Of a stretch of 20,447 nt of DNA, positions 1 to 7,630 are shown piece after piece. A program made the translations under genes and the position numbers. Under the pieces are notes generated by a model. It searched no databases. It saw only the letters and a list, made by a program, of their open reading frames with translations, and was not told where the DNA came from. The DNA is from a virus, in the IMG/VR virus record IMGVR_UViG_3300042691_009557, positions 1 through 20,447 of that record; one strand, written 5' to 3'. Numbering within the stretch: the first letter of the stretch is position 1; every line of letters starts with the position of its first letter.

Positions 1-1122
1 AATATTAGTCACGTCGCACCGACTTTGACTATTGACTATACTGGTGCTTCTTATGATAATTTACAAGTCGCCCAACTGTTCACTTCTGGTGTAACAAATA
101 CTGGTAATGAAAGCATTTCTGGAACATTAGGTGTTACTGGAGCAACTACCCTTACTGGTGTTCTTGCTGCAAATGGTGGTATCACAGTTGATACTTCTAA
201 TTTTATTGTTGACGGAACAACAGGTGAGATTACTACCTTATCTTCTTTACATCTTGGCCATGCTAGTGATACTACACTTGCTCGATCTGCAGCTGGTGTA
301 GTGACTATTGAAGGTGTTGAGATTGTCACACTTTCTAGAGCACAGACATTAACAAATAAAACACTAACTGCTCCAGTTCTTGGAACTCCAGCTTCTGGAA
401 CTTTGACTAACTGTACTGGATTACCAAACTCTGGATTAGTAAACTCTACAATCTCTGGTATTTCTCTTGGTTCTAATCTAGCAACTTTAACAATTGGTAC
501 TGGTCTTTCTGGTACATCTTATAATGGTTCAACTGGTATTACTATTGCCAATACTGGTGTTACATCAATAACAACTAACACTGGTTTAAGTGCAAATTCA
601 TCTGCTACTGGTGCAGTTACTATTACTAATACTGGTGTTACTTCTCTTACTGCTGGTACTGGTATTAGTATTTCTGCTGCTACTGGTGGAGTAACAATTA
701 CCAACACTAATTCTATTGGTAGTAGCACTAATTTGCAAATTCAGTCTCTTGGTGTTGGTACTGCTGCTTCTGGTACTACAGGTGAAATTAGAGCCATTAG
801 TAATATTACATCTAACTATTCTGATGATAATCTTAAAGATAATCTTGGCAATATTCCAAATGCTCTTGAAAAAGTTTTATCGCTTAATGGATTCTATTAC
901 GAGCCAAATAAAACAGCACAGGATCTTGGATACGCAGTTAAGAGAGAGGTCGGAGTTTCTGCTCAGCAAGTTCAAGCTGTCCTTCCAGAGATAGTTGTTG
1001 CTGCTCCAATCGATGACAAATATTTAACTGTTCACTATGAACGTCTTGTTCCTTTACTAATCGAAGCTATTAAAGAACAACAAAAACAAATCGATGAATT
1101 AAAATTAAAGTTAGGAAACTAA
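1..1122 (+). CDS. Tail fibre-like protein with C-terminal S74 self-cleaving chaperone (5' partial)
   Basis: The reading frame is open to the left edge, so the gene starts outside the window; the TTG at 25 is in frame but need not be the start. The visible part is low-complexity and rich in Thr, Gly, Ser and Ala, with phage-fibre phrases such as LTNKTLTAPVLGTP and three units resembling VTITNTGVTS at about 535-714, as expected for a trimeric beta-structured fibre. The last 100 residues match an endosialidase-type intramolecular chaperone (peptidase S74): SDDNLKDN begins at 820, followed by GVSAQQVQAVLPEIV and YERLVPLLIEAIKE, then a short C-terminal coiled coil. In this family the chaperone trimerises the fibre and cuts itself off before the Ser; Ser (820-822) and Lys (835-837) have the expected five-residue spacing. 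The gene occupies the place of gp12/wac (fibritin) upstream of gp13 in T4, so it could be a short tail fibre or a whisker-like fibre. The S74 assignment is firm; the exact fibre type is not. Confidence 0.85.
   Translation, partial: NISHVAPTLTIDYTGASYDNLQVAQLFTSGVTNTGNESISGTLGVTGATTLTGVLAANGGITVDTSNFIVDGTTGEITTLSSLHLGHASDTTLARSAAGVVTIEGVEIVTLSRAQTLTNKTLTAPVLGTPASGTLTNCTGLPNSGLVNSTISGISLGSNLATLTIGTGLSGTSYNGSTGITIANTGVTSITTNTGLSANSSATGAVTITNTGVTSLTAGTGISISAATGGVTITNTNSIGSSTNLQIQSLGVGTAASGTTGEIRAISNITSNYSDDNLKDNLGNIPNALEKVLSLNGFYYEPNKTAQDLGYAVKREVGVSAQQVQAVLPEIVVAAPIDDKYLTVHYERLVPLLIEAIKEQQKQIDELKLKLGN
535..714 (+). repeat. Degenerate TITNTGVTS-type repeats in the fibre shaft
   Basis: Three consecutive units share a pattern close to G-x-x-TI-x-NTGVTS-x-x-x-x-TG-L/I-S (ITIANTGVTSI, VTITNTGVTSL, VTITNTNSIGS). 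The DNA is similarly repetitive (actattgccaatactggtgt and actattactaatactggtgt). Such units are typical of beta-helical or triple-beta fibre shafts. Repeat number can change by recombination, which would change shaft length. Confidence 0.7.
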
Positions 1123-1123
1123 A

Positions 1124-2089
1124 ATGGCTGTCGCATCTAGAGACCAATTAAAACAATACGCACTTCGTGCGTTGGGTGCACCAGTACTTGAGATTAACGT
1201 AGATGAAGATCAATTAGAAGATCGTCTTGATGAGGCATTAGAATATTGGAGACAGTATCATTCAGATGGTACAGAACAGATTTATATGAAAGCACAAATC
1301 CGTGCTTCTGAAATTAATCTTACAACTTCTGTTGCAGCAAACTTTGTTCTTGCGGAAAGAGTGACTGGTTCTACCTCTGGAGCAATCGCTGAAGTCACTC
1401 GTGAGACAAACAGAACATCAACAGGAACTTTACTATTAGTTAAGAAAGTTACTGGAACATTTGTAGCAGGAGAAACGATTACTGGTTCTGTTTCTGGTAC
1501 GACAGCAATACTTGGAACGACTCCAGTAGTTCTCCGTGAATACGATCTTCAGTATATTGATATTCCAGATTTAGTTTATGGTATTACAAAAGTACTTGCA
1601 ATCGGTCAAGCATCTTCGTCAAAGAACATCTTTGATTTACAGTATCAGTTACGATTAAATGATTTGTATGATCTAACATCTACATCGTTAATTTACTACA
1701 AAACTGTAATGAGCCACTTGGCTCTACTAGATTTAGAATTAAACGGACATACATTGTTTAGATTTAATCGTCGCATGAATCGTTTGTACTTAGATATAAA
1801 TTGGGAGAGCGATGTTTCGTTTGGTGATTATATCATCGTTCAAGGATATCGTGCGTTAGATCCATCACAGTTCACTAAAGTGTGGAATGAGCCTTGGTTA
1901 AAACATTATACCACTGCACTGTTTAAGAAACAATGGGCAACCAACATTAAAAAGTTTTCTGGTATCCAGCTTCCAGGTGGTGTTACCTTAGATGGTGATA
2001 AACTATATGATGAAGCCACTACAGAAATTAAAGAATTAGAAGATGAATTAATGTCTAAGTCTGCACCTCTAGACTTTTTTATAGGTTAA
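1124..2089 (+). CDS. 13: Neck protein gp13
   Basis: This is a head-completion/neck protein. In T4, gp13 with gp14 closes the filled head below the portal and provides the tail joining site. The N-terminus (RDQLKQYALRALGAPVLEIN, followed by LEDRLDEALEYWRQYHSDG) and the C-terminal half (LNGHTLFRFNRRMNRLYLDI, then a YRALDP segment and KQWATNIKKFSG) fit the gp13 family, and the length of 321 aa is close to T4 gp13. Residues 62-136 form an extra Thr/Ser/Gly-rich segment with two similar units (ERVTGSTSGAIA and ETITGSVSGTTA) that looks like an insertion in the core fold. The start ATG has AGGA at 1113-1116, and gp14 begins two bases after the stop, so translation is probably coupled. Identification rests on recognised sequence plus gene order and is firm. 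Confidence 0.92.
   Translation: MAVASRDQLKQYALRALGAPVLEINVDEDQLEDRLDEALEYWRQYHSDGTEQIYMKAQIRASEINLTTSVAANFVLAERVTGSTSGAIAEVTRETNRTSTGTLLLVKKVTGTFVAGETITGSVSGTTAILGTTPVVLREYDLQYIDIPDLVYGITKVLAIGQASSSKNIFDLQYQLRLNDLYDLTSTSLIYYKTVMSHLALLDLELNGHTLFRFNRRMNRLYLDINWESDVSFGDYIIVQGYRALDPSQFTKVWNEPWLKHYTTALFKKQWATNIKKFSGIQLPGGVTLDGDKLYDEATTEIKELEDELMSKSAPLDFFIG
1307..1531 (+). repeat. Two-unit ET/RVTGS-SG repeat insert within gp13
   Basis: Residues 62-136 of gp13 contain two related units about 39 residues apart: FVLAERVTGSTSGAIAEVT and FVAGETITGSVSGTTAILGTT. The consensus is F-V-x-x-E-x-(I/V)-TGS-x-SG-x-x-A. The flanking protein resumes recognisable gp13 sequence on both sides. The unit is predicted to be short beta strands and turns. 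It differs from the GSGY repeats in gp14 and gp18. Confidence 0.7.
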
Positions 2090-2090
2090 T

Positions 2091-3005
2091 ATGCCAACCA
2101 ATGTGTATTTTTCTCATGGTACTCGCAACGAGCAGTACCTAGTTGAAGATCTTATTATCGAATCGTTAAAGATTTACGGTAATGAGTTCTTCTACATTCC
2201 AAGAACATTGGTATCAAAAGATAACATTCTGGGAGAAGATCGTCTTTCAGAATTTAAATCATCATTCCCAATCGAAATGTACTTTGAAAACGTAGACTCT
2301 TTAGATGGTCAGGGTGCGTTTATTCAAAAGTTTGGTTTAATGATGGAACAATCTGCAACTCTAGTGGTTGCACGTAGACGTTGGGATCAACTTGTTGGTC
2401 GTTATGGTCAAACAATACTTCCATCTCGCCCATGCGAGGGAGATCTAATCTATTTTCCATTATCAAAAGGTTTGTTTGAAATTAAGTTTGTGAAACATCA
2501 AGATCCTTTCTATCAGTTAGGAAAACTTTATGTTTACAAATTACAAATAGAATTGTTCCAGTATAGTTCTGAACGAATTGATACTGGTATTAGAGAGGTT
2601 GATGTATTTGAAACACTAAAAACATTCAGCACGAACTCTACTAGAAATCCAACTTCACGGATTCTAAAAGTAAATGTCACAAATAGAGGTTCTGGATATA
2701 CATCTGCGCCAACAGTGCAATTTATTAGTGCCACTGGATTTGGTGCCACTGCTACAGCGGTTCTTGGAACTGGGGCAAATGCAGGTAAAGTTATTTCTAT
2801 TACAGTTACAGAGGATGGTCAAAATTATCAAACTGCTCCAACAATAAGTTTTGTAGGTGGCGGTGGAACAGGTGCTGCAGCTACTGCAACTCTAGAAATT
2901 GATATTGACAAAGTCGAATCATTTGGTGACAATAACTCATTTAAAGAAGAAGCTAAAGATACTGTGTTTAGTGAAACGAATCCATTTGGAGAGGTTGGCG
3001 AATAA
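2091..3005 (+). CDS. 14: Neck protein gp14
   Basis: This is the second neck/head-completion protein, expected to assemble with gp13 below the portal. The N-terminal 180 residues are typical: YFSHGTRNEQYLVEDLIIES, FYIPRTLVSKDNILGED, IEMYFENVDSLDGQGAFIQK, RRRWDQLVGRYG and YQLGKLYVYKLQIELFQYSSE. The protein is 304 aa, longer than T4 gp14 (about 256 aa as recalled), and the excess is a Gly/Thr/Ala-rich repeat segment at residues 189-271. A conserved-looking acidic tail with NPFG follows it. The segment therefore sits between the core and the tail rather than at the end. The stop overlaps the gp15 start by one base (TAATG), which suggests coupled translation. Confidence 0.92.
   Translation: MPTNVYFSHGTRNEQYLVEDLIIESLKIYGNEFFYIPRTLVSKDNILGEDRLSEFKSSFPIEMYFENVDSLDGQGAFIQKFGLMMEQSATLVVARRRWDQLVGRYGQTILPSRPCEGDLIYFPLSKGLFEIKFVKHQDPFYQLGKLYVYKLQIELFQYSSERIDTGIREVDVFETLKTFSTNSTRNPTSRILKVNVTNRGSGYTSAPTVQFISATGFGATATAVLGTGANAGKVISITVTEDGQNYQTAPTISFVGGGGTGAAATATLEIDIDKVESFGDNNSFKEEAKDTVFSETNPFGEVGE
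2655..2903 (+). repeat. GSGYxxAPT repeat insert within gp14
   Basis: Residues 189-271 of gp14 hold two units: VTNRGSGYTSAPTVQF followed by a GATATAVLG segment, then VTEDGQNYQTAPTISF followed by GGGGTGAAATATLE. The consensus is V-T-x-x-G-x-x-Y-x-(T/S)-AP-T-(V/I)-x-F, then a Gly/Ala/Thr loop. The same unit recurs four times in the gp18 sheath protein of this window. The DNA ggttctggatatacatctgc is close to the gp18 copies. Confidence 0.8.
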
Positions 3006-3751
3006 TGCTTAATAATAATGTATTCTATCATGGCATTATTCGTAAGAGTATTGTAGCATTTGGACGTTTGTTTAGTGACATTTATATTGATCGTAAATCT
3101 GGTGACTCTGTTACTGGAACAACTATTCAACGTCTACAAATTCCGTTGGCATATGCACCAAAAGAAAAATGGTTAGTTCGTTTAGAGCAAGATCCAAATT
3201 TAGAAAATAATACATATACATCACTACCAAGAATGTCGTTTGAAATTCTTGCATACAACTACGACCCTGCTCGTAAAGTGAATCGTATGCAACAGATTAA
3301 GTGTGGTGATGGCACTGGCTCGGTTTCTACAATGTATACCCCTGTCCCATATAATATCGATATTTCTTTATACATTCTAACTAAAACACAAGAAGATGGG
3401 TTACAGATTGTTGAACAAATTCTTCCTACCTTCACACCAGAATATACAATGACTATCAATGCTGTCCCAGATATGAATGTTAAGTTGGACGTTCCTATCA
3501 TTTTAAATAGCGTTGCAGTAAATGATGAGTATGATGGCGATTTTCAAACTAGAAGATTTGTTACACATACTCTTAACTTCCAGATGAAAGTTAATCTGTT
3601 TGGACCAATTACTGGTAAGAATGTTATTGACACTGTTAATGCTAATGTTGGAACTAATGAAAACTTTAGCAATCCAAATAGAGTTTATACGGCAGAGGGT
3701 GATGTAACCACTGCAACAGTTGATAGCGAAAGTTGGTTAGACGGGTTTTAA
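3005..3751 (+). CDS. 15: Tail terminator / sheath stabiliser gp15
   Basis: In T4, gp15 forms the ring that caps the assembled tail, stabilises the sheath and connects the tail to the neck. The sequence shows family blocks: N-terminal VFYHGIIRKSIVAFGRLFSD, then IQRLQIPLAYAPKEKWLVRL, LPRMSFEILAYNYDPARK, YNIDISLYILTKTQEDGLQI VEQILP split around residue 135, and the C-terminal VTHTLNFQMKVNLFGPI. The 248 aa length is near that of T4 gp15. The ATG overlaps the gp14 stop by one base. Only three bases separate its stop from the gp17 start, so the gp16 gene found here in T4 is missing. No odd features are seen inside the gene. Confidence 0.9.
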   Translation: MLNNNVFYHGIIRKSIVAFGRLFSDIYIDRKSGDSVTGTTIQRLQIPLAYAPKEKWLVRLEQDPNLENNTYTSLPRMSFEILAYNYDPARKVNRMQQIKCGDGTGSVSTMYTPVPYNIDISLYILTKTQEDGLQIVEQILPTFTPEYTMTINAVPDMNVKLDVPIILNSVAVNDEYDGDFQTRRFVTHTLNFQMKVNLFGPITGKNVIDTVNANVGTNENFSNPNRVYTAEGDVTTATVDSESWLDGF

Positions 3752-3754
3752 ATT

Positions 3755-5332
3755 ATGGCAGAAATTTATAATGCGAATTCGAACTTAAAAGCTGCTGGGG
3801 TTACGGTTGAGTTTACTCCCGAAAACATCCAAGAGTATATTAAATGTTCGCAAGACCCAATTTACTTTATTGAGAATTATTGTTATATTGTAACGATTGA
3901 CCATGGTCTACAGTTGTTTAAATTGTATGATTGTCAAAAGAATAAAGTAAACGTAATCCATAATAATCGTCGTGTGATTCTTATGGAAGGTCGCCAGCAG
4001 GGTAAGACAACTACTTCTGCTGCATACATTCTTTGGTATACATTATTTCAAGCGAATAAAAACGTGGCGATTTTAGCGAACAAAGCAACTGCTGCTCGAG
4101 AAGTTCTAGATCGTTATCAAACAATGTATGAGATGCTTCCGCAGTGGATGCAACAAGGTGTTACTACTTGGAATAAAGGTGACATCGAATTAGAAAATGG
4201 TTCAAAGGTATTTACTGCAGCAACAGGTAAGTCAGGTATTCGTGGTAAGACAGTAAACTTACTTTACGTTGACGAAGCTGCAATTATTCCAAACAACGTG
4301 GCAGAAGAATTCTTTACATCAGTTTATCCTACAATTTCTGCTGGACAAACTTCTAAGATTCTTTTAAGTTCTACACCACTTGGTTACAATCACTTCTGGA
4401 AGTTCTGGAATGATGCCGAAAAAGGTAGAAACGGATTCGTTCCGCTATTCATTCCTTACTGGGAAATTCCTGGAAGAGATGAAGCGTGGGCTGAGGAACA
4501 AAAGAAACAACTTGGTGAACTTAAATATACTCAAGAAGTTCTTTGTAATTTCCTTGGTTCTTCTTTAACACTTATTAAAGCAGATGTGATTGCTAGAATG
4601 AGTCCAGATGTTATTATCCACTCGAAAGATGGATTGGACATCTATGAAAAACCAAGTGCAGGACATACATATGTAATGGTATGTGACGTGGCTAAGGGTG
4701 TTGGTGGTGACTATTCGTCATTTACAATTGTTGATATTACGGAAGTTCCTTATCGTATGGTAGGAAAATACCGTGATAATCAAATTAGCCCTATTCTTTA
4801 TCCAAGCGTAATCTTTAAAGTTGGTAAAGAATATAATCACGCTTATGTGTTACTTGAGATTAACATCTCAGAACAAGTTGCCCATATTTTATACTCTGAA
4901 ATGGAATACGAAAACATATTATTTGTAACAAGACATACTAATGGACAAACCGTATCTGGCGGTTTTGGTGGAGGTAAGACGCAATTAGGTGTGGTGACCG
5001 ATAAGAAAATTAAACGTATCGGATGTCACAATTTTAAAGCATTAGTTGAAGAGAACAAACTTATTATTAACGATGCCGATACGATTTCTGAGATTTCGAC
5101 CTTTATCGAAAAGAAGGGGTCATATGAAGCAGACGAAGGTTATCACGATGACTTGGTTATGCCGTTAGTTTTGTTTAGTTGGCTAACGACTAACTCGTAT
5201 TTTAAAGACCTAAATAATGTAAACCTTAGAGAAATTATGTACAAGAAACAAATGCAGGCGATTGAAGAGGAATTGACACCATTTGGGTTCTATGATGATG
5301 GTGGTCCAGAAAAACCACCCCTAAACTTTTGA
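3755..5332 (+). CDS. 17: Terminase large subunit gp17
   Basis: This is the DNA packaging motor: an N-terminal ATPase pumps DNA through the portal and a C-terminal RNase H-like nuclease cuts the concatemer. The Walker A motif GRQQGKTT lies at residues 79-86 and Walker B (LLYVDE) ends at D173-E174, an 89-residue K-to-D spacing as in T4 gp17. A coupling-motif-like LLSSTPLG follows. The nuclease acidic residues are D311 (MVCDVAKG), E368 (LLEIN) and D465/D466 (YHDDLV). At 525 aa it lacks roughly 80 N-terminal residues relative to T4 gp17 (610 aa). The sequence reads cleanly without an intron, intein or frameshift, and no small-terminase gene adjoins it. The ATG at 3755 has no strong ribosome site, and coupling to gp15 is likely. 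Confidence 0.96.
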   Translation: MAEIYNANSNLKAAGVTVEFTPENIQEYIKCSQDPIYFIENYCYIVTIDHGLQLFKLYDCQKNKVNVIHNNRRVILMEGRQQGKTTTSAAYILWYTLFQANKNVAILANKATAAREVLDRYQTMYEMLPQWMQQGVTTWNKGDIELENGSKVFTAATGKSGIRGKTVNLLYVDEAAIIPNNVAEEFFTSVYPTISAGQTSKILLSSTPLGYNHFWKFWNDAEKGRNGFVPLFIPYWEIPGRDEAWAEEQKKQLGELKYTQEVLCNFLGSSLTLIKADVIARMSPDVIIHSKDGLDIYEKPSAGHTYVMVCDVAKGVGGDYSSFTIVDITEVPYRMVGKYRDNQISPILYPSVIFKVGKEYNHAYVLLEINISEQVAHILYSEMEYENILFVTRHTNGQTVSGGFGGGKTQLGVVTDKKIKRIGCHNFKALVEENKLIINDADTISEISTFIEKKGSYEADEGYHDDLVMPLVLFSWLTTNSYFKDLNNVNLREIMYKKQMQAIEEELTPFGFYDDGGPEKPPLNF

Positions 5333-5346
5333 GAAAACTCACAAAA

Positions 5347-5354
5347 ACTAAATA
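5347..5354 (+). promoter_or_regulatory. Late promoter motif (ACTAAATA) upstream of gp18
   Basis: The intergenic sequence contains ACTAAATA, close to the T4 late promoter TATAAATA read by gp55-programmed polymerase. Similar motifs precede gp19, gp22 and the tube-like gene at 14729. By T4 spacing the start of transcription would fall near 5360. The motif is short and also occurs by chance in AT-rich coding DNA, so the support comes from its intergenic position before a late structural gene. Confidence 0.6.
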
Positions 5355-5359
5355 AAATG

Positions 5360-5379
5360 TAGACACGATTTTTTGTCTA
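5360..5379 (+). other. Hairpin in the gp18 mRNA leader
   Basis: TAGACA (5360-5365) and TGTCTA (5374-5379) form a perfect 6-bp stem around the 8-nt loop CGATTTTT. No T-run follows, so it does not look like a terminator. It lies between the late promoter motif and the ribosome binding site AAGGAG (5395-5400). The stem begins at the predicted transcript start, so it could be a 5'-terminal mRNA-stabilising hairpin. Confidence 0.45.
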
Positions 5380-5407
5380 GGTAAACTTATTAACAAGGAG
5401 AATTACA

Positions 5408-7594
5408 ATGCCGTTTCAATTATCTCCAGGCGTTGCAGTCGTAGAAAAAGATTTCACTTCTATCGTTCCAGCAGTTTCATCATCTATTGGTGCTTTTGCT
5501 GGCGCATTCCCATGGGGTCCAGTAATGGAGCCTAATACTGTTGGTTCTGAGAACGAATTAGTTCGTCGCTTCGGAAAACCAAACGATAGCAACTTTCAGT
5601 CTTTCTTTACTGCAGCAAACTTCCTATCATATACAAACAACTTATTACTAGTTCGTGCAGACGCTGGACACTTGAATGCTGTAGCAAACAGATCTGGTGC
5701 TGTTACTAGTACAGCTATAACAGTGGGCGGTTCAGGATATTCTTCTACTTCTGCTCCTCCTGCTGTAACATTCAGTGCTTCAGATATTTCTGGTGGTATT
5801 AGAACAACTGGTACTGCAGTTCTTTCTGGTGGTGCTATTACTGCGATTGCTATCACTACAGCAGGTTCTGGCTATTCAAATGCCACAGTAACCATTACTC
5901 CAGCTAATGGCGATACTGGTACTGGTGCTACTGCAACAGCTACAATCACTGGTGGTGCTGTTACTGCTATCGTTATTACCAATGGTGGTTCTGGCTATAA
6001 AGCTGTTCCAACAGTTTCTATTTCTGGTGATGGTACAAACGCTACTCTTGGCGCAGTTACTGTTGGTTCTTCTTCAGTTACTGGTATTAACATTGTACAA
6101 GCTGGTACTGGTTATACTACTGCACCGAGCATTACAATTGCAGCACCAAACACTGGTGTCACTGCTACTGCTACTGCAACAATTACTATTGCTGGTGTTA
6201 AAATCGCTAATAGCGAAGTGTATCTTTCTACCTTCGCCAATGGTGCTGGTGTAGTTGGTCCATTCGCTGCTAAGTATCCAGGATCGATCGGAAACTCACT
6301 AAGAGTTTCTATGGCAGACTCAGCTACATTTACTGCATGGCCATACGCTGTAGAATTTGATGGTGCTCCAGGAACTTCTACTTTCGCTGCTTCAGTTAAT
6401 CCTGCTGGAACATCAGTTAACGACGAATTACATATTGTTGTTATTGATCAAGATGGTTTATTTACTGGAACACAAGGTGCTGTTCTTGAAAAGTTTGCAT
6501 TTGTTTCAAAAGCCAGCGATGGTAAAAAGCCAGATGGCACAAACAACTATTACAAAAATGTTTTAAATGCTCGTTCAGAGTACGTTTATTGGATGGATCA
6601 TCCAACAGGTGTTGCTGATTGGGGTACTAGTGCTGCTGCAAATATATTCGATTCATTATCTGCAGCCATCACATCCGACCTTGATGGTGGTACTGATGAT
6701 TTTGCATTAACTGAAGCAGAAAAACAAAATGCATTTGCTCTGTTTGCAAATGCAGAGCGGTTTGATATTAGTCTAGTTATGTTGGGCAAAGCATCTGCTC
6801 CAACTGCACAGTATGTAATTAGCAACATTTGCGAAACACGTCTTGATTGTATCGCTTTAATATCTCCAGAAAACGTATTAACTGGTGATGTTATTATCGG
6901 TTCTACATCTACTGAGATTAGCCAAATTACTGCATACCGTGATGCTTTGTCAAGCACTTCTTATGCTGTTATGGATTCTGGTTATAAGTATCAATACGAT
7001 CGCTACAATGACGTATACCGTTATATTCCATTGAATGGTGACGTTGCTGGTTTATGTGCTCGTACAGACTTCACTAACGATCCATGGTTCTCTCCAGGTG
7101 GTTTAAATCGTGGTCAGATTAAGAATGTTGTACGTCTTGCAGTTTCACCAACTAAGACACAGCGTGATACACTTTACAAGAAAGGTGTTAACCCTGTTGT
7201 AACATTCCCAGGAGAAGGTACTGTTCTCTTCGGTGATAAGACTTTGTTGGCTAAGCCATCTGCGTTTGATCGTATCAACGTGCGTCGTCTATTCATCGTT
7301 ATGGAAAAAGCAATCGCTACTGCTGCTAAGTTCCAGTTGTTTGAATTCAACGATGGTTTCACTCGTGCTCAGTTTAAGAACTTAGTAGAGCCATTCTTAC
7401 GTGATGTACAGGGTCGTCGTGGTATTACTGATTTCGTTGTTAAGTGCGATGAGTCTAACAACACTGGTGAAGTTATCGATCGCAATGAGTTTATTGCAGA
7501 TATCTTCGTTAAGCCAAATCGTTCTATCAACTTTATCACTCTGAACTTCGTTGCTGCTCGTTCTGCGATTAACTTCTCAGAAATCGGTGCGTAA
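5408..7594 (+). CDS. 18: Tail sheath protein gp18
   Basis: This is the contractile sheath subunit that surrounds the gp19 tube and shortens to drive the tube into the cell. The N-terminus (LSPGVAVVEKDFTSIVPAV) and the C-terminal region (FEFNDGFTRAQFKNLVEPFL, then DVQGRRGITDFVVKCDESNN and INFITLNFVA) are characteristic of T4-type sheaths. It is 728 aa against 659 in T4. The extra length is a Gly/Thr/Ala-rich block at residues 98-262 with four GSGY-type units, starting where the outward-facing domain I of T4 gp18 begins (about residue 98, as recalled). A strong AAGGAG (5395-5400) precedes the ATG, fitting a very abundant protein. It is preceded by its own late promoter motif and leader hairpin. 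Confidence 0.95.
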   Translation: MPFQLSPGVAVVEKDFTSIVPAVSSSIGAFAGAFPWGPVMEPNTVGSENELVRRFGKPNDSNFQSFFTAANFLSYTNNLLLVRADAGHLNAVANRSGAVTSTAITVGGSGYSSTSAPPAVTFSASDISGGIRTTGTAVLSGGAITAIAITTAGSGYSNATVTITPANGDTGTGATATATITGGAVTAIVITNGGSGYKAVPTVSISGDGTNATLGAVTVGSSSVTGINIVQAGTGYTTAPSITIAAPNTGVTATATATITIAGVKIANSEVYLSTFANGAGVVGPFAAKYPGSIGNSLRVSMADSATFTAWPYAVEFDGAPGTSTFAASVNPAGTSVNDELHIVVIDQDGLFTGTQGAVLEKFAFVSKASDGKKPDGTNNYYKNVLNARSEYVYWMDHPTGVADWGTSAAANIFDSLSAAITSDLDGGTDDFALTEAEKQNAFALFANAERFDISLVMLGKASAPTAQYVISNICETRLDCIALISPENVLTGDVIIGSTSTEISQITAYRDALSSTSYAVMDSGYKYQYDRYNDVYRYIPLNGDVAGLCARTDFTNDPWFSPGGLNRGQIKNVVRLAVSPTKTQRDTLYKKGVNPVVTFPGEGTVLFGDKTLLAKPSAFDRINVRRLFIVMEKAIATAAKFQLFEFNDGFTRAQFKNLVEPFLRDVQGRRGITDFVVKCDESNNTGEVIDRNEFIADIFVKPNRSINFITLNFVAARSAINFSEIGA
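5699..6193 (+). repeat. Four-unit GSGY repeat module within gp18
   Basis: Residues 98-262 of the sheath protein contain four related units marked by GGSGYSS (about 108), AGSGYSN (153), GGSGYKA (194) and AGTGYTT (233). They are separated by GAT/ATATIT and GGAVTAI strands. The consensus is I-x-(T/V)-x-x-G-(S/T)-GY-x-x-x-P-x-(V/I)-(T/S)-I, then a Gly-rich loop, then TATATI-x-GGAVTAI. The DNA copies share ggttctggctat. This is the same unit as in gp14. It is probably a surface-exposed all-beta module. Confidence 0.85.
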
Positions 7595-7599
7595 TCTAG

Positions 7600-7607
7600 G
7601 ATAAATA
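7600..7607 (+). promoter_or_regulatory. Late promoter motif (GATAAATA) upstream of gp19
   Basis: GATAAATA differs from the T4 late consensus only at its first base. It lies just after the gp18 stop. By T4 spacing transcription would start near 7613, leaving a leader of about 18 nt with AAGGAG at 7619-7624. This would let the tube protein be made independently of, and in addition to, read-through from gp18. Confidence 0.65.
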
Positions 7608-7630
7608 AGAAAGAACACAAGGAGATTTAA

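Noticed and set aside
535-714. CRISPR array or diversity-generating template repeat
   Set aside because: The repeats are in-frame protein repeats without uniform spacers, and no reverse transcriptase, variable repeat or cas gene is present.
5907-6254. Leu/Val-rich + strand ORF of 115 aa inside gp18
   Set aside because: It is an out-of-frame reading of the GGT/ACT/GCT-rich repeats; it has no ribosome site and lies entirely within a firm gene.
6598-6957. 119-aa minus-strand ORF opposite gp18
   Set aside because: It is antisense to a conserved coding region with no recognisable protein and no promoter; all supported genes are on the + strand.
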